From: Engraulis encrasicolus
Lineage: Eukaryota; Chordata; Actinopteri; Clupeiformes; Engraulidae
DNA length: 64,000 nucleotides
Assembly: GCF_034702125.1 (NCBI RefSeq)
Contig: NC_085866.1
Span: forward strand, 20,820,098-20,884,097
Direction of reading: 5' to 3'
This document shows positions 10,905-21,985 of this stretch, piece after piece; the first letter of the stretch is position 1; each line of letters begins with the position of its first letter. The translations under genes and the position numbers were made by a program. Below the pieces are notes generated by a model. That model saw only the letters and a list, made by a program, of their open reading frames with translations. It was not told the DNA's origin and ran no database searches.

Positions 10905-11097
10905 AACTAAAGGATGATCCAAGCCATTACAATGCGTTGTATAGTAATATACAGTCATTGGGTAATACCAATATGGTGTAAGTTAATGCAAGGCATTAAG
11001 TTACAGCCATCTGTCAGAAATATCAACACAAAAATGAGGTGTAAATGTATGTAATTCAGTCTGAGTCGTCAACAGTGGATTTGATATTCAATCTGTA

Positions 11098-11117
11098 CTT
11101 CTCTCTCTGTCTCTCTC

Positions 11118-11199
<82 letters not shown>
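11098..11199. repeat. (CT)n microsatellite
   Basis: Roughly 50 CT units with two early GT interruptions. From 11200 to about 12980 I see no gene or clear element, only AT-rich DNA and short chance ORFs. Confidence 0.97.
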
Positions 11200-11202
<3 letters not shown>

Positions 11203-12984
11203 TGCCAAAGGATTTTTAGTATGTGTTGTAAACCAGGGAAGTATAGTTTGGCTATTTATATTAGAAATAGTAAATATGTTACTATGGAATATCACATAAA
11301 TATAACAAACGTTTTTTTTTTTCAAATCTTTGGGGGCGTTTTTTTTGCCAATGTCATATTTTGCTCTAGCAGAAAAAAGATTGTTACTTCAGTTGTACTG
11401 AATCAACTCGTTTGAAGGAAAGTGATATTTATTACTGTCTGACAGGCAAAGATACACAACAGTAGTCTGCAAGAGCTTTTCCACACTCAGTATGAAAGGT
11501 GACTCTACCAGGCAGCACAGTGCTTGTCTATGATGCCCACTGTACCGTAGTAGTTGCAAACCCACATAATATACAGTATAAAATCTACCAGTCCTGTCCT
11601 TGCTAGATCTCACACCGAAATCTCTCCCTCCCTATCCGTAGAGGTTTGCAGCAGAGTTGCATGTAGAGGAATGCTTTGAGGATATTAGGGGTCCATGCAG
11701 GAAGATTATAATAACGGTTAATGCATATCCCAGACCTCTAGGGTTTGTTACTGTAGACCATGAGTTACTATGAGAAGAGAAGCTCTCTCTGACCAATAAA
11801 AAACTGAGAAACACATTCGTGCTTGAGCTTGTTCTTTTCCACATTGAACCACAGGTTTTTTTTTTCAAATACAGGATGTCTGTGGTGTTATTGTATGTGT
11901 GTGATTGAATCCACTTCCAGTTGCCATTTCTTTTCAACATTTTTTTTTCTTTAATACTCCCACCACTTCATCTAATATTTGTGCAAGGCAACTGAGTCTT
12001 ATTTTACAAAAGTCATTAAAAACACACAGCTATCAGTTCACAGACAACAATAATCCTGGCTTTGTTTTCCTGTTATATCACATATCACATTCTAAATGGA
12101 AAAAGGAAACACCCACCCATTCTCTCTGTTACACCGCCTACATTCACTAAATAGTACAGTAGTAGGGCATACGTGAGGCCAAACTTTCTGTAATTGTTTA
12201 TTTGTTTGTTTTTCATTTCTGTTTGCATTTTGTTTCCTAACTGAGCAGTCAAGTACCTGATAGATACAACTGCATAACACAATAAAATAAATAAACAAAC
12301 CGAGAAAAGAACAATGGTTCATATTCATGGTACAGTACAGTACATTTGCAATATTATTCCAGAGAGCAATCCGCCCACCAGTCAATTTGAATGCATTAAG
12401 GTTGTTAGGTACATCGCCATATGCAGTACAGTAGGTGATGCAGAAAATGCAATGCACCGGTAAACACTATCTCTATTTCCACTCTGGGGGAGGGCTGCAG
12501 GAAGGGTGTATCAACTTAATGTAATTACATATTTACACGTAGATATAGTGATCTGGATACTAGATACCTGCAATGTTGTGTGATAGGGTCACGGTTAGAC
12601 GTTTGAGCTAAAGGAGACTCTGTAAGTGCATTACATTACCCTCTACTTGGCTCTAGTCAGCCAAGAAAAAGCACAGATGCAAAGACACACCACACACATG
12701 TACACACACAAGCTGATTTAATGTGTATGTTCCAGTGCAGATGCAGTGCATCACTGTAAAGAGAGGCCTGGGAGATGTCTTGTCTTGTCTTGTCCAAGGT
12801 GAATTACATCACAAATGCATCCTGACTGTATTTTTCCAGTCTTGATGCTGTGTGGGTCACAGCTATGTGATTGCCTGGCGCCATCTGGTGCAGAAGCGGA
12901 GCAACTTCTCCTCTTGCCACTAACCCACACACACTTAGGAACGTTGTGAACACACACACAATTCAAAGCTTTATTTGTTTATTT

Positions 12985-13142
12985 ATTTTAGGGGCTTTTA
13001 TGCCTTTATTTGACAGGACAGTCGAAGATGGTGACAGGAAGCGAATGGGACAGAGAGACAGGGGAGGATCGGGAAATAACCCCAGCCGGACTCGAACCAG
13101 GGTTCTTGTGGGTGGACATGCAAACCCAAATGTGGGGGACAG
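12985..13142 (-). repeat. tRNA-derived SINE family C, antisense
   Basis: On the minus strand this carries the B-box-like GGTTCGAGTCC followed by a body with CTGTCTCTCTGTCCCATTCG and the 3' end AAGGCATAAAAGCCCC. The same body and the AAAAAGCCCC-type tail recur at 24478-24657 and 41604-41790, and antisense at 21078-21208. Confidence 0.75.
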
Positions 13143-13149
13143 TCGTCTG

Positions 13150-13345
13150 CAAAAGCTCAATTGTAAAGCTATTTTCTCATTTGCAAACTGGATGGTGAAT
13201 GAAGAATAGTCTCCCAAAAATTGTTTTGGCTAGGCTGACAGCGGGGAAACTTAATTTTTTTCTCCACAGAGGCGGGGCATCAGCAAGACGTGAGGCCACA
13301 GGCACAAGTGGAGGACGCAAGGTCGCATATTGGAACGCAATCCTA
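13150..13345. mobile_element. MITE family D, half copy
   Basis: It contains TTGGCTAGGCTGACAGCGGG and the terminal block CAAGTGGAGGACGCAAGG. It is the reverse-complement half of the element seen complete at 55099-55405 and 16490-16795. A second terminal fragment lies at 13634-13680. Confidence 0.6.
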
Positions 13346-13425
13346 GTCTGAGGAAAAGGCGTGGTGCCCTGAAACGTCATGAAAATAAAAAAGGGTTAAA
13401 AGGGAGCCCATCAGTGTGTGGGTCT
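13346..13425 (+). repeat. hammerhead-like repeat unit
   Basis: CTGAGGA at 13348-13354, a GGC/GCC-capped hairpin, GAAAC at 13371-13375, an A-rich ATAAA segment, then a CAGTGTGTGGGTCTTCCTT end. The same order recurs at 19.6, 39.9, 52.2 and 58.2 kb. Ribozyme function is inference only. Confidence 0.4.
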
Positions 13426-14066
13426 TCCTTGCATTACATGTCCACACCCCCACCCACCACCCTACAACAGCTCCAGAGCATCTGACAGCCTTTGGCCGGG
13501 CCAAGGGCAAAAATAAACACCCAAAAGAGCCCTCCACTCAACATGCAATGTCATGGGGACCCAAATCTGTATCTAGCTCTGTGCCCAGCAGCAGCATTAT
13601 ACGTTACAAAAGCTTTCTCCACAGACACAAAACGTGAGGCCATAAGCACAAGTGGAGGACGCAAGGTCGCATATTGGAATACACTCAAAGTCGTGTGACC
13701 CAGACACTCAGTAAACTGGCGTCCTTTCCTCGGTCCTCGGCTAAATATTGATTTTATATTGAACATTCGTTTAGTATTCAAACTACAAATGTCACATATT
13801 TTTAAAATAAATTTCTTTGCTAGAAATCAGGGTAGTGATTGGCTAAAAGGACAAAAATTCTAGATAACATAAAAAGCGTTTTACAGTTTTCTATGGAAGC
13901 AGTTGCTTTATAGTTTCTGCATTTTCAGTTAGGAATTGCTGATTAATCAAGGAAAAATGAATTCTATTTAAGGGGCGTTGCTAGCAATCACATTTAACCC
14001 AGGCACTGACTTGTATACTATAACAAGTCAGTGAACCCAGGTAACTTTGTTGGATAACCACCACAC

Positions 14067-14312
14067 CAGTGGTTCTCAACATTTTTTTTTGGAATAAAAG
14101 CCCCCTGGACCTCATCATGAGCCTCCCAACGCCCCCGTAACTTCATCGTCAGCCCACCAACGCCCCCTTATTACAAAATAAAAAATATACTAATGCCACC
14201 CAAATACAACTAGGCAGCGCCCCCTCCCTGCTGTGTCACTCTCAACACCTCCACCCTCTTGGGCTCCCCAATGTCCCCTGGGAGGCTGTAGAGCACCCGA
14301 TGAGAAACACTA
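14067..14312. mobile_element. hAT-type MITE (CAGTGGTTCTC ends)
   Basis: Starts CAGTGGTTCTCAAC and ends GATGAGAAACACTA, with the CGCCCCC-rich interior also seen in the copy at 36466-36592. The target duplication is not clear. From about 14313 to 15100 no gene is seen; 14617-14665 carries a SINE/LINE-tail fragment (GTAAGTCGCTTTGG). Confidence 0.55.
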
Positions 14313-15225
14313 CAATAGACCGATCATGCGCAGATGTTGTTGACATCACACCTATGTTGATTTTATTGAAATATCTGTTTGCTATGGGTTTCATTATTGT
14401 AGGAAAGACAATGAACGTTCAATAATGCCAGTCTCATGTGTCTGGCACTCCATTTAGTGTAGTAGAAGTACATCTATGCAATCTTCCAATGTATGCTTTA
14501 TGTCAACCGATAGTAAGCTACCATGTACTGTATACAATTACATTACCTATCCTAAGAGAACGGTATGCACTTCATTTATTTTAAATGGTGCACTTCAACT
14601 TAAATAGCGTATTGTTTGTAAGTCGCTTTGGTTATAAAGCGTCTGCCAAACGCAATGTAATGTAATATAACTACCCTAATATGTCCAACAAAATACCTGA
14701 GCTTAACCACTAATGTGAATAATATGTGACACTTGTGTTCTGTTATATTAGCAATATTGTCTACAAAACTGGAGTGGAAACATACAATAGTCATCATCCA
14801 CAGATGTGGGGCATATCATCTGCTGTTCCAGGCACAGAAGAAAACAAACAAAGCCGTGTTATTCAAGTGTTAGGGATATTTAATTCATTTTTTTCCATTA
14901 ATTGACAATTTTTTTCTATTTAGCAGCATCTTAGGAAAGTCTTGAGGTATATCTGTACTCATACTCGGGGAGGCAACTCTCTCTCTCTCTCTGTCTCATT
15001 CATTCTCGCATATTCACATTTCATAAACACTTTTACAAAGTCACACACATACCCATACACTCACACACGCACAAACACACCCACCCACACACATACAAAA
15101 AAAGAAAGAAATACTGGAGCCAGCTGTGTTCAGTACAGCTCGCCCGGTCTGTCCTGTGCATATAAATTCTGTGGCAATAGGTGGCAGTAGGCTTGTTCTC
15201 CTAGTGGTCCTAAGGCTGACCTGCC

Positions 15226-15243
15226 TCAGTGGTGAAGCTTTGG
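15226..15243 (-). CDS. atxn7l2: candidate last coding exon of atxn7l2 (speculative)
   Basis: On the minus strand a very strong polypyrimidine tract ending TTTTTCCTTCTCTGCAG precedes 15243. Joined in phase 0 to the donor at 18326/18325 it would add PKLHH and a TGA (15228-15226), then a 3' UTR with an AATAAA near 14577. The splice signal is good, but the tail has no homology I can recognise. Alternatives are readthrough of the intron to a TAA at 18281, or a missed exon. Confidence 0.25.
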   Translation of the reverse strand, partial: PKLHH

Positions 15244-15331
15244 CTGCAGAGAAGGAAAAAGACAACAAAAGAGAAGAGGAGGGCTTCATTTAGCCACAAC
15301 AACACAATCCATGGATGCATTTATCAAAGTA

Positions 15332-15422
15332 TCAGCCTTCGTAATCACGCCCCAGTGATTGGATACAGTGACACAGAGTTCACCAAAGCGTATCCAATCA
15401 CTGGGCGTGACAAATTAGGCTG
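15332..15422. repeat. palindromic MITE-like hairpin
   Basis: TCACGCCCCAGTGATTGGAT (from 15345) pairs with ATCCAATCACTGGGCGTGA (to 15410), with outer TCAGCCT/AGGCTGA arms. The spacer is about 23 bp. Confidence 0.65.
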
Positions 15423-15678
15423 ACATACTTCCAAGGCTCATACACTTGAATGTATGAGGAATGGCCCATGTTTGTATTTCGTCATAAATCAGCAGTGAGT
15501 TTCTCGACAGTGTCATTGCTAACCAAGTTAGCAACTTACTTGGTTGCAAAGCTATTTCCCATTGGCAAACTATCAAGTTGCTAACTGGTTAGCAACAACG
15601 CTTTTGAGAAAGAGGGTCCAGGTGGTGATAAGGTTAACCACAAGACATCACATACAGGGTTGTTTGTATTAGTTAGAT

Positions 15679-15893
15679 CAGTGGTTCTCAAACTTTTTGT
15701 GTGAAGTACCCCCTGAGAAAATATTGAGCTCTCCAAGTACCACCTTGACAACCACCATAAGAATATCACAGTGAAGACCTTCCATATTCACTTTTGCCGG
15801 TCAATACAGGAGAGGTTCATATTGGCATTCCAAGTACCACCAGAAATGTCAAGTACCACCAGTGGTACGTGTACCATAGTTTGAGCACCACTG
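15679..15893. mobile_element. hAT-type MITE with perfect 8-bp TSD
   Basis: Starts CAGTGGTTCTCAAAC and ends GTTTGAGCACCACTG. AGTTAGAT flanks both sides exactly (15671-15678 and 15894-15901). Confidence 0.88.
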
Positions 15894-16489
15894 AGTTAGA
15901 TGTATCTATTAGAACTAGATGGTAAAGGTAAACATGACCTTATTTTGAGCGATTTTAGACATTAGACATTTACGCATGTTATTTAACATCCGGACAAAAA
16001 CTAAAACACAGTCCATTCAGGAGTGTTAATTGACTCAGAGAGTAGTAGAACCAACACTGAGTGTTCAATTTGACGAGCATACATAGCGTGGAAGTCGAAC
16101 TAGTTTCTGCTGAAGTTTTTTTAATTCAATATCTCGTAAAAGTACAATTAAAATGTCATTATCTCATTTTCAACAGTGATTGAACAGGGGAACAGGGGAA
16201 AAGCCTCCCAAAAGTTGTGCTGCCTACTTTGACAGAAGAGAAATGTTATTGTTTTCTCCACAAAAGCAGGGTGACACTGCGGTCTGACCAAGAGCATAAC
16301 AATTAACGTTTCCCAAACGGCAAGGTTGACCCGCCTCCCTAGGTTTGGTACTGGTTGACTGGTGTCCGACAAAGTGGGTGGGGCTCCCGTTTTTTTCTGG
16401 AGATCAGAAACGATATTTACATTGCTCTTGACCTGACTAGAAGCAATAGTGAAACTGTTGCATCACTAGGAGGGCGTGGCCTGGCTAGG

Positions 16490-16795
16490 GTGATACAGAG
16501 TGCATCTTAATATGCCACCTTGCCTCCTCCACTTGCGCTTGTCTCCTCGCCCCGCCTCCTGGCCCCTCCTCCGTGGAGAAAACGATAAAGTTTCCCAGCT
16601 GTCAGCCTAGCCACAACAACTTTTGAGGGACTGTTTTTCATTCACCATCCCAATTGCAAACGAGAAAAAGACTCTAAAATTGAGCTTTTGCAAGATATTG
16701 AAATATAATGCTGTTGTCAGTGATGTCATCATGACGAGAAGCGAGTGGAGGAGGCAAGTGGAGGAGTCAAGGTCCCATATTAAGATGCACTCACA
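16490..16795. mobile_element. MITE family D
   Basis: Imperfect inverted ends built on GAGTGCATCTTAATATG and CTCCACTTG at the left and their complement at the right. The interior TGTTGTCAGTGATGTCATCA is shared with 55099-55405. Confidence 0.7.
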
Positions 16796-16905
16796 GAGGC
16801 TAGAGGCCTCAAGCAACAGGAAAGGGCAGGAGGAACTAGTCTGAGTTCTACCCCTATTCTGTACTCCTCATCGCCAGAAGCCATAGATATGAACACTAGA
16901 CACAG

Positions 16906-17245
16906 TAGGGGTGTGTGATATGAAAGTGAATCGTGAAATCGAGTAGATCGTTGAAAATCTGCCAAAGCAGAGAAATCATATGAATCATATAGATCGCCTT
17001 GGAGTGAGGATGCTCACTTTATCATAGTGATGATGTTCAGTTTGTTTACATCTTAATTTGTTAAGCATGTTTGCACATGCACAATTACAAGTATATTGAA
17101 ACCAAATGATATAGGCCTTATTAAAAATCCATTCAGAAATGTTTGTAGCGCTTCCGATGGAAGAGCTTGATAAAAAATAATTTGAAATCGAGATTTTATG
17201 TAAAAAAACTGTGATGTGACATTTTTGCCATATCGCCCACCTCTA
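16906..17245. mobile_element. hAT-like MITE, same family as amigo1 intron 1
   Basis: Starts TAGGGGTGTGTGATATGA and ends CATATCGCCCACCTCTA. Interior blocks AAATCATATGAATCATATAG and GCCTTGGAGTGAGGATG parallel 1821-1850 in amigo1 intron 1. Nearby flanks CTAGACAC and CTAGATAC resemble an 8-bp duplication, though the exact left boundary is ambiguous. Confidence 0.75.
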
Positions 17246-17336
17246 CTAGATACCGAGTTGACCACTCCTTGGTATTGGAACAAACGGCTGATGTCAGATC
17301 ACCGCCATGTTAACCTAAACCTAAAACAGCTAACGC

Positions 17337-17626
17337 TAGGGACACATAGCAGGCGAAACGAGCGAGGTGAAGAGGGGCAAAATTCCATTCTGAAAGCTCT
17401 ACCGTCATCAGGTCCCCTGGGCCAATCAAATTGAATGAAACATTTGTGTTGCTGATTTGATTGGCCGCCACACGCAAAATTCGCTCCTCATTTGCATAAT
17501 AAAAGTATTAAACTTGTTTTAATCATTTCGCTTCCCTTCGCTCCTGTTCACTTGCCTTCGTCTCCCTCATAGGAATGAATGGCGAAGTTCGCTTCATTTG
17601 GTCAAATTCGCGTCTATGCATCCCTA
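17337..17626. mobile_element. MITE with TAGGGA inverted ends
   Basis: Left TAGGGACACATAGCAGGCGA and right TTCGCGTCTATGCATCCCTA are imperfect inverted repeats. The interior carries many TTCGC/GCGAA subrepeats. Confidence 0.6.
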
Positions 17627-17702
17627 CCGTAAGACAGCAGCGCTAAGACAGCAGCCCCCAGGGTCGAGCCAAGTCAAATGGCTGAACACGGCATCTAGTA
17701 TT

Positions 17703-17965
17703 GATGGTGGTAACAGTTTACTTGACACTGGCGTCATACGTATGACATGACTGTCATAACAGTGTCATAGAGGTGTCATTAACACATCAATGTTGTCAAA
17801 CATTTTATGACTTATTAGTAAGTGACATACAGTTTCTGTAAAGACAGCACAAAATAATGTCAAATTTTCATGACCATAAAACATTTATGACATTGACATA
17901 ATGTTTATGGCTAAAGGCATGTGTATGACACCGGCATCAAACAAATTGTAACCCTAGTATTCATA
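17703..17965. mobile_element. GTCATA-rich palindromic MITE
   Basis: ACTTGACACTGGCGTCATAC at the left and GTATGACACCGGCATCAAA at the right are inverted. The interior is a series of ATGACA/TGTCAT subrepeats. Confidence 0.6.
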
Positions 17966-17974
17966 CTGTATGTA

Positions 17975-18313
17975 TTGACCTTAATTGATTAATGCGCTAA
18001 TCGATTAAAAAACATGAATCGCAATTAATCGACAATTTAACTGACAAGACACCCAGGTGAAATGGGCATGTGAAGAGTGTGTGTAAAGAAGGGTGTGAAT
18101 AGTGGGAATATTTAAATTACCTTTGGATTAAAGAATTGAAATAGAAATTCATTTAAATGTAGCATTTCATCTCACTTTTTAATATTGTTCTTTTCCGCCC
18201 AGAGTGACATTGAGAATTCAGGGGGAAAATGCAGCTTATCAATTAATCGTAAGTCGATCGATAAGGCAATCAACTAACGATTAATCAATTAATCGATAAT
18301 TCGCATCCCTAGT
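17975..18313. mobile_element. ATCGATTAAT-rich hAT-like MITE in the last atxn7l2 intron
   Basis: The right end CGAATTATCGATTAATTGAT (minus strand, after ACTAGGGATG) has inverted counterparts near 17985-18040 (AATCGATTAA motifs). It begins about 10 bp downstream of the atxn7l2 exon-9 donor, so the apparent C-terminal ORF continuation is transposon sequence. Confidence 0.55.
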
Positions 18314-21300
18314 AGCAAGCCTCACCTTCTGTGTGTCGAGCTTCTTGTCCAGGCCGAGGGAGGCCGCCCCCGCCGCTGAGGCTGCTCCCGCCCCTTTGCT
18401 GTCCTTCTTCCAAGAGGAGGAGAAGAAGCTGGAATGTGAGGAGGAGGAGGGGGGAGTCGGGGACGACAGGCCCAGGGACGACTTGGGAGGCTGCCGGGGC
18501 GAGGAGGGGGTGACGGGAGGGGACACGCCGCTGGTGGCCTTGCGCTTCTTGCCCAGGCCCTTGTGGTGGTCGTAGCTGGACTCTAGCCTACGGTGCGCTC
18601 CTCCACTTCCTCCTCCTCCGCCGCCACCACCACCTCCTCTGGAGTGCTCAGGAGGCGTGGAGGGGGTGTGTCCGGGTGGTCTCTTGGCCAATGAGGGCGA
18701 GCGTGCCTGGGGGGCGTGGGCTGTTGATGACGAGGAGGAGGGGCGGCCCTTGCTGCTGAGGAGCGACAGCGCCCCGTTCACAGGCCGCTGGGACGCCGGG
18801 CTCGACGACGACGATGTGGTGGTCGCCGACGCTGATTTGTCGGGAGACGGCGTAAAAACTCGCTCCTCGGCAGCTGAGCGATCGTAGCCCCCTCGACTGC
18901 CTCTGGCTGGCGACGGAGACTGATCCTGCTGCTGCGACCTCTCCTCTCGACCTGCCGACCCCGGCGATGTCCCCACTTCGCTCGCCCGCCTACTCCGCTC
19001 TCGCTCCCGTTCCCGCTCTCTCTCCCTTTCCCGTTCGCGTTCCCGCTCCTGTTCTAGTTCTCGGAGCCGCAGCTGCTGTTTGCTGGGTCGGCCCACGGGG
19101 TTCTTGGGTCGCCCGGGACCGGAGGCGGCGGGGGTTCGACTACTACTACTACTACTACTGCTGCTGCTGCCACCTTTAGTCTCTGATTGTCCTGAGGAGG
19201 TCTCCCTCGCCCCGCGCTGGGGGAGAGAGGAGCCGCTAGTCCTGAGGGAGGAGGAGGAGGAGGAGGGCGAGGAGGTGCGGAGCGAAGAGGAGGAGGTGGC
19301 CGAGGGGTCCTGAGAGCTGGATACGGATGAGGAGGATGATGTTGATGCTGATGTCCTGTGGGGCCGCGTGTCTGCCACCTGGGGGATTTTCCTGGGAGGG
19401 GGGAAGAGTCAAGCATGCTTCAGTGGTTAGCACATTATGAGCCATGGGGGATTGACATGGCATGCAACACACCTATTCATTCTCAGCATAAAAAATAAAT
19501 AAATAGTGGAAACATTTCGTGTCCCAAAACACAGTTTTCTGTGGAGAATTAACTAATTAAAGTGGTGGTTGTCTAGTAAAAGTGAAAAGAAGGAAGGTCC
19601 GCACACTGTTGCTGCTCCCGGTTTATTAACATAACGTTTCGACCATGCAGTCTGGTCTTCGTCAGGTGTATGTGAGACTCTGAGACTGAGACTGTGAGAC
19701 ACATACAACTGATGAAGACCAGACTGCATGGTCGAAACGTTGTGTTAATAAACAGGGAGCAGCAACAGTATGTGGACCTTCCTTCTTTTCATGTTTAATC
19801 GTGTTTAAGTCCGGCACCTGTTTAATCTGGATGTGCACGCTCTTCAAAACACTACTGTCTAGTAAAGTGAAAAATACAGCTTACAGGAAAACCCATCGGA
19901 CGGAAGAGCCGTGCACGCAAAACACCACTTGGGTAATAATAAAAGTCTACAAAGAAGTTTTGGGTGTGGTGGAAGTGAATTGTTACGGAGTGTCAGATAA
20001 TTTTTTTTTGATAATAACAGTCATGTGAATCCTCTTCCTTATTTACACTCTGCTTGTATAGTACACTGATGTAGACTCACAGCTAGATAACCTAGTAGAT
20101 ATACAGCAGAGTAGAGGAGACGGCAAGATATTCAGAGCCAGCTTTAAACCATTTCCATGACGGCAAACTCCATGCTCCATAACCATGTTCAATACTCACA
20201 ACATCAATCAGTTTCTCCGGGACAACAGTTGTGCCTCGAGCCATTTCCCATTGAGTTGTGCGGAAGAAGTACGGTAGAAAAAGGGCTAACGCAAGACTAG
20301 GCGCGAAGCTATAGGGGGGACAAGCAGGGCATTTGCCCCAGGGCCCAGGGCCCTCCTCTATTGGTGTTGGGGGCCTTATTGTGACCATGGCAGGCTGTAT
20401 GGAGGGGCCCTATAGGTGGTTTGCCCTGAGGCCCTGTGTGCAATTGTTCGGCCACTGCCGCAAGACTATTTCCATATTCAAATCTGCCTCAATGAAGATA
20501 TGCTAATGATATTCATCTGCTTGATTTATCCATCCATATTACATCTTTACTATTATGAAGGATCCAACTGACATTTGAGAAGACCAGTTGCACATTTCTG
20601 TTAACGGTGCGCTTAACAGTAATCAATTGTCATTTATCCAATACCTGTGCAAGTGACAACAATTATTTTCCTGCTGGTGAGTGATAACACTTTCCAGCAG
20701 ACAGAGAATCGTGGCGGTGCTGGTCCCACCCATGTTGACAGGGAATATCATGGCGTTTGGGAATCGCAAAAAGTTAGTTTGAGTTGCAGACCAAGAAAAA
20801 TTATTCTTTCACCATGAACTTTACTAGATAAAATCCCCAACACACCGTCCATTACAAAGGTATTTTATAGGTCACAATTTTGTCTCGTGGGATGGATGGG
20901 CTCTCACTTGAAAGGTGAAGGTGGGAAAACATTGTGCTAAGGATTTGATCTACTACACCACTTCGAACAAGAACTCTGGTGACATACTATTCACCAGCTT
21001 GAATTGAGTTGAGCAAAAACATCTGATGGTGAACTTCTCCATGAAGCGTCACATCAGGAGGTTGAACTAAAGATATATTTTTTTAAAAGAATTTTTTGTG
21101 CCTTTTTCGACTTTATTTGCTAGAACAATGTGAGAGGTGGACAGGAAGCGAATTGGAAGAGAGACAGGGAGGGGTCGGCAAAGGACCCGGGCCGGGAATC
21201 GAACCAGCGTAATATGAGCATGGGGGAGTACAAATAACATAGCAGGTATCCCAGAAAAGCACCCAATGATCTCTACTTCATCAATCATCTCTGGTGACAT

Positions 21301-21700
21301 CAGCATATTCAACTGCGTAAGGTGTGTCTAAAGATCAGAGGGTCGCAGGTTTGAATCCCACCCTTACCTCTCTCCCTACACCTAAATCCATGGCTGAAGT
21401 GCCCTTGAGCAGCCACATTGTTCCAGGGACTTTAACCGATACCCTGTAAATAACTGTAGCTTGTTTAATAGAAAGGCTTTGTAAGTGTTTGTTCTCGCTG
21501 GCCTGCTTGTGTACAGTATAACATTAATGTACTTTAGGGCACGCTTACATTTCAGAGATGGTTAATGTGTAAGAGTTTGTGTGTGTGTGTGTGTATGTGT
21601 GTTATTGCTGCATCCAGTCCTTCCAGAGGTGCGGTGTGTGAGTAAAATGTGTCTTCTTCAGGGCCTGGACTCACCTACAGAGATGGTGTGATGGTACGTT

Positions 21701-21751
<51 letters not shown>

Positions 21752-21925
21752 CATGCATATTCTTCAGGTCCTGAACTCACTTCCAGAGATGTGCGCTGAG
21801 GTGCTGCTCTACCATGGCACTGACGGCTGACCGCAGGTGGTGGAGGCGCCGGTCAAACGTGAACACGCTGCAGCTCAGCGCGCGACTGCCAAACGTACAA
21901 AACTGGGAGGGGAAAACACACACAA

Positions 21926-21985
<60 letters not shown>

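Noticed and set aside
18657..19313. Plus-strand ORFs opposite atxn7l2 exon 9
   Set aside because: Antisense of low-complexity Ser/Arg/Glu codons; conserved protein motifs lie only on the minus strand.
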